Origin: Polyangium sp. 15x6
GTDB taxonomy: Bacteria; Myxococcota_A; Polyangia; Polyangiales; Polyangiaceae
Direction of reading: 5' to 3'
Length of the DNA: 64,000 nt
Assembly (NCBI RefSeq): GCF_029960785.1
Contig: NZ_JASBQE010000001.1
Span: 248,001 to 312,000 of the forward strand
The position numbers and the translations under genes were made by a program. Below, piece after piece: positions 34,337 to 42,640 of this stretch (its first letter is position 1; each line of letters begins with the position of its first letter). A model generated the notes under the pieces. The model was not told the origin of the DNA and did not search any database. It saw nothing but the letters and a program-made list of their open reading frames with translations.

Positions 34337-35398
34337 TTGAGCCCTCCCGCACGCAGCCGGATTCCGCTCTCGCTGCTCGCCGCGCTCGTCCTGCACGCGG
34401 CGGGGCTCCTCGTCGTGCGCGCCCTCCCGCCCCGCCCCCTCGAGCTCTCGACGATCGGGCATGCCTTCGAGCGATCCCCCGAGCTCTGGATCGACCTCCG
34501 CCCGATCGAGCCCGCTTCCTCGTCGCCCCCGCGCGGCGCCCTGGAAACGCCTCTGCCGGCCCCCGAGCCCCCGCCCCGCGTGGCGGTCCTGCCGCGGCGC
34601 GCGACCTCGCCGTCGCCCGCGCCCGCGCCGCCCGAGTCGAATCCTGCGCCTTCCCCGAGCCCCGCGCCGGCCTCGACCGCCCCTTCCGATTACGACGGAC
34701 CTCCGGACGAACTCCCGCGCGCGGGCGCCGTGCCTGCGCTCGCCGGTCCGCCGATCTGGGCGGTCCCGGGCGCCATGCCCCACGAGCCTGCGCCGTCGCC
34801 CGCGCCCATTCGACCCACGGCCCAGGCCGTCCTCGCCGGGAGCGCCGAGCAGGCGAGGTTCCCCGCGGCTGGCACCCTGGCGTCGGCGATCGCCGAAGGG
34901 GTCCGGTCGTCGAGCACGCCCCCCGAATCCGACAGCACTTTCCTCCTCACGCTCGACGCGCGCGGACAAATTGCCTCCGTCGAGGTCGTCGTGGCCAAGG
35001 GCGGCGATCGAAAAGAATGGGAGCGTATTGCGCGCGCGGTGAAAGAGAAATTCGCCGGACGGGTGTTTCCGATGCCGACTGCATTCGCGGGCGGTGGGCG
35101 CGTCTTCGTCAGCACGAGGAGCCGCCTCACCATGCCCGACGGCACGGCGCACGGCATTCCGAATCCCAAGCCGGCCCTGATCGGTGGCAACTCGAGCATC
35201 ATCACGATCCCCGGCGCGCATGACGATCGATTGTCGAACCCCATGATGAACCAGAACCTGCCCCCGGACGCCATCATGATTGGCATCAAGTTCGATTTCG
35301 ATGTCGCCAATATCGGAGCGAAGCGGCGGCGCGTCGTGCACACGCAGGTCCACGCCGAGCCCATCGGCGCGGCGCTGCCCCCTCCCGCCGCGCCTTGA
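34337..35398 (+). CDS. TonB-like energy transducer or periplasmic-spanning protein
   Basis: The start is uncertain. No ATG with a ribosome site is in frame; I use TTG 34337, just before the basic and hydrophobic anchor SRIPLSLLAALVLHAAGLLVV. An in-frame ATG at 34190 would overlap the methyltransferase by 88 bases. About 353 residues: one membrane helix, a long Pro/Ala/Ser periplasmic stretch (~45-160), then a folded C-terminal part (~185-260: STFLLTLDARGQIASVEVVV, ARAVKEKFAGRVFPMP) resembling TonB C-terminal domains. It would couple the inner membrane to an outer-membrane protein, but no ExbBD or receptor is adjacent. Confidence 0.65.
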   Translation: MSPPARSRIPLSLLAALVLHAAGLLVVRALPPRPLELSTIGHAFERSPELWIDLRPIEPASSSPPRGALETPLPAPEPPPRVAVLPRRATSPSPAPAPPESNPAPSPSPAPASTAPSDYDGPPDELPRAGAVPALAGPPIWAVPGAMPHEPAPSPAPIRPTAQAVLAGSAEQARFPAAGTLASAIAEGVRSSSTPPESDSTFLLTLDARGQIASVEVVVAKGGDRKEWERIARAVKEKFAGRVFPMPTAFAGGGRVFVSTRSRLTMPDGTAHGIPNPKPALIGGNSSIITIPGAHDDRLSNPMMNQNLPPDAIMIGIKFDFDVANIGAKRRRVVHTQVHAEPIGAALPPPAAP

Positions 35399-35407
35399 TG
35401 GCGTTTT

Positions 35408-35995
35408 TCAGGGGGTGGGCGTACCGAGGTTCAGGAACGTAATGAGCTTCAGCGTGCGCTTCTTGATCTTCCACGCGCCGTTGACGCGGACGACCTCGTC
35501 TTCGTAGGTGCCATTGGCCACGTCGATCGTGCCGTCCGCGAGGACGTGCGTCGCGTGCAGGTACGAGGTCATCGTGGCGTCGTCGTCGTCGATGACGTCG
35601 ATGCTGATGCTGCCCATCAGGTGCTGCGTCGACGTGTAGCCGCTCGAGGTGAAGACGCCGTCGACGAAGTCGGCCCAGTCGTCCGTGCCGGTCGCGGTGC
35701 TGCTCGGCGGGCCATTGGTGGGGGTCCCCGGGAAATAGACCGCGAGCTCCGCGTCGCTCGTGAAGCAGGTTGCGTAGGTGTTCTTGCCACCCTGCAGATT
35801 GCCCCGCCCGATTGCGTCGGTCCCGAGCGCGTAACAGACCGGCAGCTTGGCGATTTCCAGCTCGGCGACGGCCTTCCACCCGTTCGTGGGATAAGAGATG
35901 AAGCCTGTGAGCAGCACGGCCGCCGCTCCGGCCGTCACGGTGAGAGCAGCTACCTTCGCGCGTCGCGATACGGCTGCGAACGAGGTCTTGGTCAT
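35408..35995 (-). CDS. Exported SnoaL/NTF2-like fold protein
   Basis: A 195-residue protein; ATG 35995 is preceded by AAGGAGG. It has an N-terminal hydrophobic segment (~12-32, ending LLTGFISYP) that is either a signal peptide or an anchor. The rest suggests the cone-shaped SnoaL-like fold: ATCFTSDAELAVYF, then DDWADFVDGVF, TSTQHLMGSISIDVIDDDDA, EDEVVRVNGAWKIKKRTLK. Such folds bind small ligands or act as isomerases; none of the catalytic residues can be assigned. Convergent with the TonB-like gene. Confidence 0.7.
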   Translation of the reverse strand: MTKTSFAAVSRRAKVAALTVTAGAAAVLLTGFISYPTNGWKAVAELEIAKLPVCYALGTDAIGRGNLQGGKNTYATCFTSDAELAVYFPGTPTNGPPSSTATGTDDWADFVDGVFTSSGYTSTQHLMGSISIDVIDDDDATMTSYLHATHVLADGTIDVANGTYEDEVVRVNGAWKIKKRTLKLITFLNLGTPTP

Positions 35996-36207
35996 AGGAG
36001 CCTCCTTCAGGGACGCATGCCCCGAATTTCCACATAGCCTCGTTTCCGTGCTCGACACAAGAACTATGAAAAGAAAGCAAGCTTCCGCTTCGTTTCTCCG
36101 TCAAATGGTTGGCGTGCTTTCGTGTGACAGATCGCGTAGATACGATCCATCTTTCGATACGCCTCGATTGACAACGGTTCTACTATCTGCGCAATGTCCA
36201 TCGGCGC

Positions 36208-37362
36208 ATGGGAACCGCCCGAGACGTACGCGCCCTTTCCTACGAGCGTTTCTTCCAGACCTCCGCTGACCTCCTCGCCGTGCTGGATCGGGAGGGGCGC
36301 TTCGTGCACGCCAACCAGGCGTTTCGCGACGTGCTCGGGTACCTGGTGGAGACGCTCCTCGGGCAGCCCTTCTCTGCAATCGTACATCCCGACGATACCG
36401 CCGATGTGCGCGCCTTTCTCGCGGGCGGCGGGGAGGGGGATACGACGCTCCGGGTCACGAAGCGGCTTTTGCATAGAGACCTCAGCGCTCGGACGGTCGC
36501 CCTCGCGCTGCGGCACGTGGCCGAGGACGAGGCGTTTTATGTGACCGGACGCGCGGCGCACGAGCAGGGCGACGCGGTGGTGAGCCGGAGGCGCGAGGAG
36601 GTGCTGCAGAAGATGCAGGCGACGGCCCGGGTCGGCGGCTGGGAAGTCGATAACCGGACCGGAGACCTTTACTGGACCGAGGAGACCTACCGCATCCACG
36701 AGGTGCCCCCGGGGTTTCGGCCGGTCATCGAGACGGCCATCAATTTCTATACACCCGAGGCGATTCCCATCATCACCGCCGCTGTGCAGGGATGCATGCG
36801 AGGCGAGGCGTACGACCTGGAACTGCAGATCCTCACAGCGACGGGAAAACGCCTGTGGGTGCGCGCCTCGGGGCATCCGGTGTTCGAGGACGGCCAGGTG
36901 ATCCGGCTGATCGGAGCCTTCCAGGACATCGACGATTTCAAGCGTCGCGAGCTCGAGCTCGAGGAGAAGCTCGCGATCATCGAGGAGCAGCGCACGGCCA
37001 TTCACGCGATGTCCGCGCCGATCATCCAGGTATGGGACGGCGTGCTCGCGCTCCCCGTGGTGGGGAGGCTCGACGAGGCGCGCGCCTCGGAGATCACCGG
37101 GCGTATGCTCTCCGCCGTGGTGGCGCACGCGGCGCATCATGCGATCCTCGACCTGACCGGCGTGGAGAGCGTCGACGAGGCGACGGCCGATCACGTGGTG
37201 CGGATCATTCATTCGATCCAGCTCCTCGGCGCGCAGAGCATCGTGACGGGCATCCGGCCGGCCGTGGCGCAGACCTTGATCTCGCTCGGCGCCGGATTTG
37301 CCGGCGCGCGGACGGTCAGTCACCTCCGCGAGGCCATCAAGATCTGCATGCGCGGCAAGTGA
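36208..37362 (+). CDS. PAS-PAS-STAS (RsbR-like) signalling protein
   Basis: A 384-residue protein. PAS 1 at ~10-115 (LLAVLDREGRFVHANQAFRD), PAS 2 at ~140-250 (GWEVDNRTGDLYWTEETYRI; LIGAFQDIDDFKRRE), a short coiled linker and a STAS domain (~270-380, IIQVWDGVLALPVVGRLD, ILDLTGV). The STAS resembles the stressosome protein RsbR. Compared with RsbR the first phospho-threonine position (usually VDT) is Glu324 in VDEATADH, while Thr356 in AVAQT is kept. Its STAS is closely similar to the one ending the 1724-residue hybrid kinase. No partner anti-sigma kinase is adjacent. Confidence 0.85.
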   Translation: MGTARDVRALSYERFFQTSADLLAVLDREGRFVHANQAFRDVLGYLVETLLGQPFSAIVHPDDTADVRAFLAGGGEGDTTLRVTKRLLHRDLSARTVALALRHVAEDEAFYVTGRAAHEQGDAVVSRRREEVLQKMQATARVGGWEVDNRTGDLYWTEETYRIHEVPPGFRPVIETAINFYTPEAIPIITAAVQGCMRGEAYDLELQILTATGKRLWVRASGHPVFEDGQVIRLIGAFQDIDDFKRRELELEEKLAIIEEQRTAIHAMSAPIIQVWDGVLALPVVGRLDEARASEITGRMLSAVVAHAAHHAILDLTGVESVDEATADHVVRIIHSIQLLGAQSIVTGIRPAVAQTLISLGAGFAGARTVSHLREAIKICMRGK

Positions 37363-37363
37363 T

Positions 37364-38179
37364 TCAGACCTCGGTTCGAAGGAGCCACGCCTCGTAGGCG
37401 GGTACGCCGAGGCCCGCGAGCGACGGGAGGATCACCGTATCGATCCGGCGATGGAAAGCCTCGCTGCGGGCGCGCGCGGGCGCGAGGCCGAGGTCGCCGC
37501 AGAGCTCGTCCTCCGCATCGGAATCGGAGGCGCCGTGCGCGCGATCGTAGTGGGCGAACGTTTGCGCGAGGTCGGCCGCCAGCCATTCCTGCTCGTCGTC
37601 CGTGAGCCGCGGCAGCACGAGGCGCGCGAGCGCCCAGCCGAAGCGGTCGTGCAGGATCTCGTCGCGGAGCAGGATCCGGAGCACCGCCTCGATACATGGA
37701 TTTTTCGCGTGGGCCAGAAGGACCCGCAGAATGGCGACCGAGGCCGACTCGCCCACGCAGAACATCGACGTCGTCCAGCGCGCCACGAAGAGGTGCGCGG
37801 GCAGGTCGTTCCGGTGGAGGCGCAGATCGTTCGGCTTCAAAGTGAACCCCGCGTGCCCGCCGAGCGCGTCGGCGACGCGCGCGCAGAGCTCGGTGTGGCG
37901 GGCCTCGTCGGAGAGCAGGCGCGACGCGGCGGTCGTCACTTCGAGGGGCAGGCCCACCTCGGCGAACCGCGCGATGAGCTCGCCGAACACGATCATCGAG
38001 CGGTACTCGGCGACCGTCCGCGCCGCCCACGCGCTCCGGGCGATCTCCACGTCCTCGGCGTCGAGATCATCGGCCCTCAAACGATCCCACGGCGGCACCT
38101 CGTAGCCGCGATCCAGCATGCGACGGTGGAGCGTGCCGAAGAGCCGCTCCGTCGTCCCGAGGGGAACCGGCGTTCGCAT
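37364..38179 (-). CDS. Ferritin-like di-iron protein, AurF/CmlI-like motif spacing
   Basis: A 271-residue all-helical protein. Two repeated metal motifs are visible: Glu58-X32-DEARH (91-95) and Glu144-X28-DEILH (173-177). This spacing, E-X28-37-DEXXH twice, is the signature reported for the non-haem di-iron N-oxygenases AurF and CmlI, and more generally fits ferritin-like di-iron carboxylates. The substrate is unknown, and no biosynthetic cluster surrounds it. It is followed, 18 bases away on the same strand as seen from 38527, by a lipoprotein gene upstream. The stop adjoins the PAS-STAS gene stop. Confidence 0.75.
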   Translation of the reverse strand: MRTPVPLGTTERLFGTLHRRMLDRGYEVPPWDRLRADDLDAEDVEIARSAWAARTVAEYRSMIVFGELIARFAEVGLPLEVTTAASRLLSDEARHTELCARVADALGGHAGFTLKPNDLRLHRNDLPAHLFVARWTTSMFCVGESASVAILRVLLAHAKNPCIEAVLRILLRDEILHDRFGWALARLVLPRLTDDEQEWLAADLAQTFAHYDRAHGASDSDAEDELCGDLGLAPARARSEAFHRRIDTVILPSLAGLGVPAYEAWLLRTEV

Positions 38180-38197
38180 GGGCGGCGTTTGTCCGGG

Positions 38198-38527
38198 TCA
38201 GCGCTGGTTCGGCGCCGTATTGATCGTCTGGCCGGGATCCGGCGGGGTGAGCTTGGCGCCGGTGTCCGAGGGCGGCGTGTTGACGTGGTGGATCGTCGGT
38301 TTGCTCGTGTCGGGCGCCGTCGGCGTGGGCTCCGCCGTCGGGGCCGCGGGGGGCTCGTTGTCCGTGGGCTCCGGCTCGGGGCGCCGCTCGTTGATCGTCT
38401 CCTCGGGCGGGCCGCCCATCCGATCGTTGATGATCGGCTTGGCGCACCCGGCGGCCGCCGTGGTGAGGGTCGCTGCGGCGAGGAGACGCGCGCGGATGCG
38501 TGCGAGGCGGGCCGGATCGATCGACAT
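38198..38527 (-). CDS. Small Pro/Thr-rich lipoprotein
   Basis: A 109-residue protein with a lipoprotein signal (ATLTTAAAGC, Cys at ~28) and a mature part that is almost wholly Pro, Thr, Glu and Asn (RPEPEPTDNEPPAAP and similar), so disordered. It is directly upstream of the di-iron protein gene (18 bases) and probably cotranscribed with it. No functional domain is recognised. Confidence 0.7.
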   Translation of the reverse strand: MSIDPARLARIRARLLAAATLTTAAAGCAKPIINDRMGGPPEETINERRPEPEPTDNEPPAAPTAEPTPTAPDTSKPTIHHVNTPPSDTGAKLTPPDPGQTINTAPNQR

Positions 38528-38721
38528 GGTTCCCCGAGGCTACCTGCACCGGGCCCGGAGGAGCAAGCCCGTTCCGGGCGTCGGCCCGTGGGCTTCGAGG
38601 CCGCGGCGAGGCGCATCGAGAAAAATCGACCGCGCCCTGTCACGCCTGCCGGGGGCTCGTGTTCTCTGCTCATGAAAGGACGGCGAAGAGGCTGTCCGGA
38701 ATGAAACGAAAGGAGCGAGCC

Positions 38722-39144
38722 ATGAGTGGTTTCAGCCTGGTTCAGTTCATGTGCGAGGGTGGGTTCGGGATGTGGACGGTCCTCGCCGCCGGCTGTGCGG
38801 CCGTCGGCGCGGCCGTGCGATATGCGGCGGCGCCCGACCGCGACAAACTCGCGTTCACCGCGGCGCTTTCGGTGACGACGCTGATCGCCACGATTGCCGG
38901 GGTCTGGACGAATGTCGGCGCGGTGATGTCTTTCCTCGAAGATTCGGCGCGTGTGCCCGACGCGGAGGTCACGCGGGTCCTGTTCACGGGCCTCAAGGAG
39001 GCTGGGCGGCCGGGGACGCTGGGCGGACTGCTCTTGACCCTGGTCGCAATCGTGGTGTCCGTGGGCGTGCTTCGGCGCGCGCGGCTCGGCGCGAAGGGCG
39101 GCGAGGGCGCGAAGGGGACGGAGGGTCGGGCGGCGATCGCGTGA
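38722..39144 (+). CDS. Small inner-membrane protein, function unknown
   Basis: A 140-residue protein from ATG 38722, preceded by AGGAG at a good distance; the frame goes back to 38500 but that part is non-coding in style. It has three predicted membrane segments: FGMWTVLAAGCAAVGAAVRY, LAFTAALSVTTLIATIAGVW and LGGLLLTLVAIVVSVGVLRR. The tail is Gly/Ala/Lys-rich. The pattern is reminiscent of MotA/TolQ/ExbB subunits but is too short to assign. Divergent from the lipoprotein gene across 194 bases. Confidence 0.6.
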   Translation: MSGFSLVQFMCEGGFGMWTVLAAGCAAVGAAVRYAAAPDRDKLAFTAALSVTTLIATIAGVWTNVGAVMSFLEDSARVPDAEVTRVLFTGLKEAGRPGTLGGLLLTLVAIVVSVGVLRRARLGAKGGEGAKGTEGRAAIA

Positions 39145-39147
39145 CCG

Positions 39148-39441
39148 TCAGGCCGCCTTCTTGCGGAGCGGGCCTTCTTTCTTCCCTTTTTCGAGATCAC
39201 GTTTGGCTTGCCGCCGCGTCCGCGCCTTGGCTTTGCCCGGCGCGGGCGGCGGCACGGCCACGCCGGCGCGGCGCGCCTTGGACAGGGCGATCGCAATGGC
39301 TTGCTTGGGGTTTTTCACCCCGTGCTTGCCCTCCTTGACGTGCTCGATTTCCTCGCGGACGAACTCGCCGGCCTGCGTGCTCGGCGCCTTGCCCTCGCGC
39401 TGGTCCTGCCGGGCTCGCTCGATGGTCTTTTTCTCGGGCAT
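39148..39441 (-). CDS. DUF6496 family small basic protein
   Basis: A 97-residue, very basic protein. MPEKKTIERARQDQREGK, STQAGEFVREEIEHVKEGKH and KQAIAIALSKARRAGV match DUF6496, a family of small proteins found in many soil bacteria, sometimes compared with KGG-type stress proteins. ATG 39441 is chosen because the family begins at MPEKKT; an upstream codon at 39456 adds five residues. The C-terminal Arg/Lys/Pro region suggests nucleic-acid contact, as inference only. Convergent with the membrane protein gene. Confidence 0.75.
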   Translation of the reverse strand: MPEKKTIERARQDQREGKAPSTQAGEFVREEIEHVKEGKHGVKNPKQAIAIALSKARRAGVAVPPPAPGKAKARTRRQAKRDLEKGKKEGPLRKKAA

Positions 39442-39489
39442 GGGGCCTCCGCGCATCGCGTGGGGCCCGGCGTGGGCGTCCGCAAGGCG

Positions 39490-40122
39490 TTAGCTGGTCG
39501 CGTTCGGAAATTGCGTGAAGACCCGCGCCACGATCGGGTTCGTCTCGGCCCGCTCCGCGGCGGCGATGCAGCGCGGCGCGACCTCGCGAATTTTCTCGCG
39601 CCCGGGGCGCCAGCGGGACATCATCGCCGCGTACACGTCGAGGATCGTCATGGTCTCGCCCAGCAAATAGGTGCCAGGCGAAATCCCCTGCTCGATCGCG
39701 CGCCAGCAATCGAGCGTCCGCTGCACGGTCGCCGCCTTGAGCTCCTTCTGCGCGCCCTCGTCCTTCACCCACCGCGCGGGGAAATCGCCGACGGTGTACA
39801 TCGGATAGATGCTGGACACGAAATACACGAGCCAGCGCAAGAACACCGGCCGTTTCGGGTCGCCGGGCGGCGGGGCGAGCTTCGTTTCCGGGTGGCGCTC
39901 GAGGAGCCAGAGGAGAATGGCCGCGCTCTCGGTGAAGACCGTGCCGTCCTGCAGCACGACCGTGGGCACCTGCGCGAGAGGATTCAGCGCGCGTAGCTCG
40001 TCGAGCGCAGGGCCCGGCGTCCAGGGCTCGACCTCCCGGCGCTCGTAGGTTTCTCCGAGGAGATCACACGCGGCCTCGACAACGACCGAGCCGCATCCCT
40101 TGCATCCGTAGATCGTCAACAT
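39490..40122 (-). CDS. Glutathione S-transferase family protein
   Basis: A 210-residue protein with the thioredoxin-fold N-terminal domain (YGCKGCGSVVVEAACDLL, NPLAQVPTVVLQDGTVFTES with the cis-Pro and the ES glutathione-binding pair) and the helical C-terminal domain (LLGETMTILDVYAAMMSRW, the N-capping box). An unusual CKGC near the N-terminus could be redox active. It probably conjugates or reduces small electrophiles in the cytoplasm. It is divergent from the AAA+ gene with a 29-base gap. Confidence 0.85.
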   Translation of the reverse strand: MLTIYGCKGCGSVVVEAACDLLGETYERREVEPWTPGPALDELRALNPLAQVPTVVLQDGTVFTESAAILLWLLERHPETKLAPPPGDPKRPVFLRWLVYFVSSIYPMYTVGDFPARWVKDEGAQKELKAATVQRTLDCWRAIEQGISPGTYLLGETMTILDVYAAMMSRWRPGREKIREVAPRCIAAAERAETNPIVARVFTQFPNATS

Positions 40123-40151
40123 GGGGGCTTTTTGGCGCGGATCGTGGCGCG

Positions 40152-41462
40152 ATGCAAGTGCCGCGCGAGGCCGCCGGCGACAAACCGTGGAGGGTGCTCC
40201 CGCGGGAGGGAAGGAGGTCCTCTTTGGATCTGGATCCGATGTTCTTGCAGCGCGCGCTCGAGCTTCGCAGCAACGCGATCGGTTATCACCTGGGGCGAGA
40301 GCTCGAAGCCTGGGCGAGGCCGCGTGCCGTCCTCGAATTGCTGGGCAACGAGATCGACCTCCTTTCCTTCGCGCGCGCCGGGCGCTGCGAGGCGACGTTT
40401 CGCGAGGACATCCGCAACGACGCCGGCGTTCGCTGGGCCCAGCGCGGCCGAATCGAACACGAGCACGGGACCTCGTGGCTCCGCGTCATGTGGGAGGGGC
40501 ACGCGCTCGAGGCGATCAGGATAGACTATACGCACGACCGTTCGAACACATTTACCCATTTCATCGTGGCGGAGAACATGGACACGGCGCGTGCGTTCGC
40601 GACGGCCCTGGCCGATTTCTGCGCGCTCCCCCCGAACGCGGCGCTCGTGTTTTCGAACGGGTGCTGGAGCCGGGATCGGTCCGGTTTCACGGCGATCCAG
40701 AACGCTCGCGCCGAGGACCTCGTTTTCCCCCCGGGGTTTTTCGAATGCATCCGCGGTGACGTGCGCCATTTCATTTCGAGTCGCGAGACCTATGCGAAAT
40801 ACGGCATCGCGTACAAGCGCGGACTGCTCTTCGCCGGGCCCCCTGGAAACGGAAAGACCGCTTGCATCCGCGTGCTCTTGCGCGAGCTCGGGCTACCTTG
40901 CCTCGTCGTCCGGAGCTTTCAGTCGCGGTATGGCGAGGTCGAGCAGAGCGTCGCGACCGTGTTCTCCAAGGCCAAGCGGGCCGCGCCCTGCGCGCTCGTG
41001 CTCGAGGATCTCGACGTCCTCGTCCGCGGCACCGCCCTTTCCGCGCTGCTCGAGGATCTCGACGGCCTCAGCGGCGATACCGGGATCTTGACGCTCGCGA
41101 CGAGCAATCACCCCGAAGAGCTCGATCCGGCCCTCGTCGACCGTCCGAGCCGCTTCGACCGCGTCTATCGCTTCGAACCTCCGGCGACGTCCGAGCGACG
41201 CCGTTATTTCGAGCGCTGGAACGAGCGCCTCGAACCCGAGCTGCGCCTCGACGCCGCGGTCATCGCCGATCTCGTGGAGCGCACGGGCGATCTGTCGTTT
41301 GCTTTCCTGCAGGAGCTCATCGTCAGCGCGATGGTCCGATGGGTGGCCGAGCCACACCGCCACCCCATGCCCGAGCTCCTCCGCAGCGAGCTCGATTCGC
41401 TCCTCGCGCAGCGCGGCGCCGCGACGGCATCGCCGCCTCCGCCGCAGCGCCGCGAGCCTTGA
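40152..41462 (+). CDS. AAA+ ATPase
   Basis: A 436-residue protein. The N-terminal ~215 residues have no recognised domain. The AAA+ core follows: Walker A GPPGNGKT at ~234-241, Walker B ALVLEDLD near 276-283, sensor 1 LATSNHP near 313-319, the arginine finger region DRPSRFDRVYRF and a helical lid (~345-410). This order resembles the BCS1/FtsH/spastin group of classical AAA proteins, which remodel or unfold protein complexes. No partner protease or substrate gene is adjacent. Confidence 0.85.
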   Translation: MQVPREAAGDKPWRVLPREGRRSSLDLDPMFLQRALELRSNAIGYHLGRELEAWARPRAVLELLGNEIDLLSFARAGRCEATFREDIRNDAGVRWAQRGRIEHEHGTSWLRVMWEGHALEAIRIDYTHDRSNTFTHFIVAENMDTARAFATALADFCALPPNAALVFSNGCWSRDRSGFTAIQNARAEDLVFPPGFFECIRGDVRHFISSRETYAKYGIAYKRGLLFAGPPGNGKTACIRVLLRELGLPCLVVRSFQSRYGEVEQSVATVFSKAKRAAPCALVLEDLDVLVRGTALSALLEDLDGLSGDTGILTLATSNHPEELDPALVDRPSRFDRVYRFEPPATSERRRYFERWNERLEPELRLDAAVIADLVERTGDLSFAFLQELIVSAMVRWVAEPHRHPMPELLRSELDSLLAQRGAATASPPPPQRREP

Positions 41463-41463
41463 T

Positions 41464-42027
41464 CTAGGGGCTACACTTCCAGACCTCGTTCAGGTCCTTG
41501 GCGAGCGAGTACAGGGCGACGTTCGCGTGCTCGTAGAACCCGTTCGCGTACGGGTTCGGACAGCCCGCCATTCGTTTGGCCTTGCTCACCTGCTCCGGCA
41601 CCTCGCTGTGCCAGAAGAACAGGTTGTAGATCGGAATGAAGATCTTCCACGGCTTGAAGTTGTCGTCCTGCGTGTAGGCCTGCAGCTCGCTCAGCATGGC
41701 CCACGCGACGTACACGCCGTAGAAGCAAAAGAAGCTGAAAATGAGGACCATCGTCGGGTCCCGCGTCGTGCCCTTCGGGCCGACCATCCCGCTGTGCGCC
41801 GTCGGCACCATGCCGAACTGGGCGGGGGCCGCGTAGTTGCCGAACCCTTGCGGCGGCGGCCCCCAGCCCTGCTGCGGCGGGGCGCCCCAGCCGGGCTGCG
41901 GCGCGCCGGGATATCCTTGCGGCGGCGCGCCCCATCCCTGGGGAGCTGCTCCCTGGAGGCGATTGCCGCACTTGATGCACGTGGGCGCGCCATCGGCGTT
42001 CGGCGTACCACAGGTCGGACAGAACAC
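41464..42027 (-). CDS. Zinc-ribbon protein with DUF4234-like membrane domain
   Basis: GTG 42027 is chosen because GGGAGG precedes it and because the protein then begins with the zinc ribbon (CPTCG, CIKCG at ~3-22); no start further upstream is supported. The 187 residues continue with a Gly/Pro/Gln repeat region (WGAPPQGYPGAPQPGWGAPP) and a C-terminal domain with two membrane segments (MVLIFSFFCFYGVYVAWAML, then FIPIYNLFFW), ending in AGCPNPYANGF and KDLNEVW. This resembles DUF4234-type proteins of unknown function. The zinc ribbon would be cytoplasmic. Confidence 0.7.
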   Translation of the reverse strand: MFCPTCGTPNADGAPTCIKCGNRLQGAAPQGWGAPPQGYPGAPQPGWGAPPQQGWGPPPQGFGNYAAPAQFGMVPTAHSGMVGPKGTTRDPTMVLIFSFFCFYGVYVAWAMLSELQAYTQDDNFKPWKIFIPIYNLFFWHSEVPEQVSKAKRMAGCPNPYANGFYEHANVALYSLAKDLNEVWKCSP

Positions 42028-42178
42028 GCACCAACCTCCCTCGGGGGATTCGCGGAAAAGCGCGCAAGCACCGGCCTGCGTCGCCCTCAGAGCGTACCGA
42101 GGAAGCTCTCGCTTCACAAGCAGGAGATGGCCCCGGCCGCCGAGGTCTGCTCCTCTGCCCGGAGGAGGTCGATCGTTC

Positions 42179-42640
42179 ATGAGACGTACAAGCGAAACGC
42201 CGCGTATCTTCGTGTTCGCCGCGCTCGTCGGGAGCCTCGCCGCGGGCGCGGGCTGCGCGGACGAGCCCACCCCGCGCTCCACGAGCGCCCCCGCGGCGGC
42301 TTACGAGGTCGTGCCCCAATGGTTGAAGCCGCCGGCCGGACAGACCCTCGGCGAGGCCGTCGGGGTCGGCGTCGACTCGCACAACCACGTCTTCGTGTTC
42401 CACCGCGCGGATCGGGGCTGGGGAAACGAAGAGATCATCGACAAACCCACGATCTGGATGGTCGAGGCCGATTCGGGCGAGGTGCTCGCCTCGTGGGGGG
42501 AAAACGTCTTCCTCGTGCCGCACGGGCTCGGCGTCGACAAGAACGACCACGTCTGGGTGACCGACGTCGGGCTCGATCAGATCTTCGAGTTCAGCCACGA
42601 CGGCGCGCTCCTCCAGACCATCGGCAGGGGGCACGAATGA
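42179..42640 (+). CDS. NHL-repeat lipoprotein, N-terminal half of a split lyase-like propeller
   Basis: A 153-residue lipoprotein (signal ending AAGAGC, Cys ~25; GGAGGAGG before ATG 42179). The mature part YEVVPQWLKPPAGQTLGEAV, VGVDSHNHVFVFHR, GEVLASWG, VPHGLGVDKNDHVWVTDVGL matches the first half of NHL propellers of the peptidyl-alpha-hydroxyglycine alpha-amidating lyase-like family, which are normally one chain of about 330 residues. It contributes about two to three blades, then stops; the next gene overlaps by ATGA and continues the propeller. It would be inactive on its own. Confidence 0.8.
   Translation: MRRTSETPRIFVFAALVGSLAAGAGCADEPTPRSTSAPAAAYEVVPQWLKPPAGQTLGEAVGVGVDSHNHVFVFHRADRGWGNEEIIDKPTIWMVEADSGEVLASWGENVFLVPHGLGVDKNDHVWVTDVGLDQIFEFSHDGALLQTIGRGHE

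Noticed and set aside
35385-35416. Terminator between the TonB-like and SnoaL-like genes
   Set aside because: CGCC/GGCG stem of only four or five pairs before TTTTT; too weak to call.
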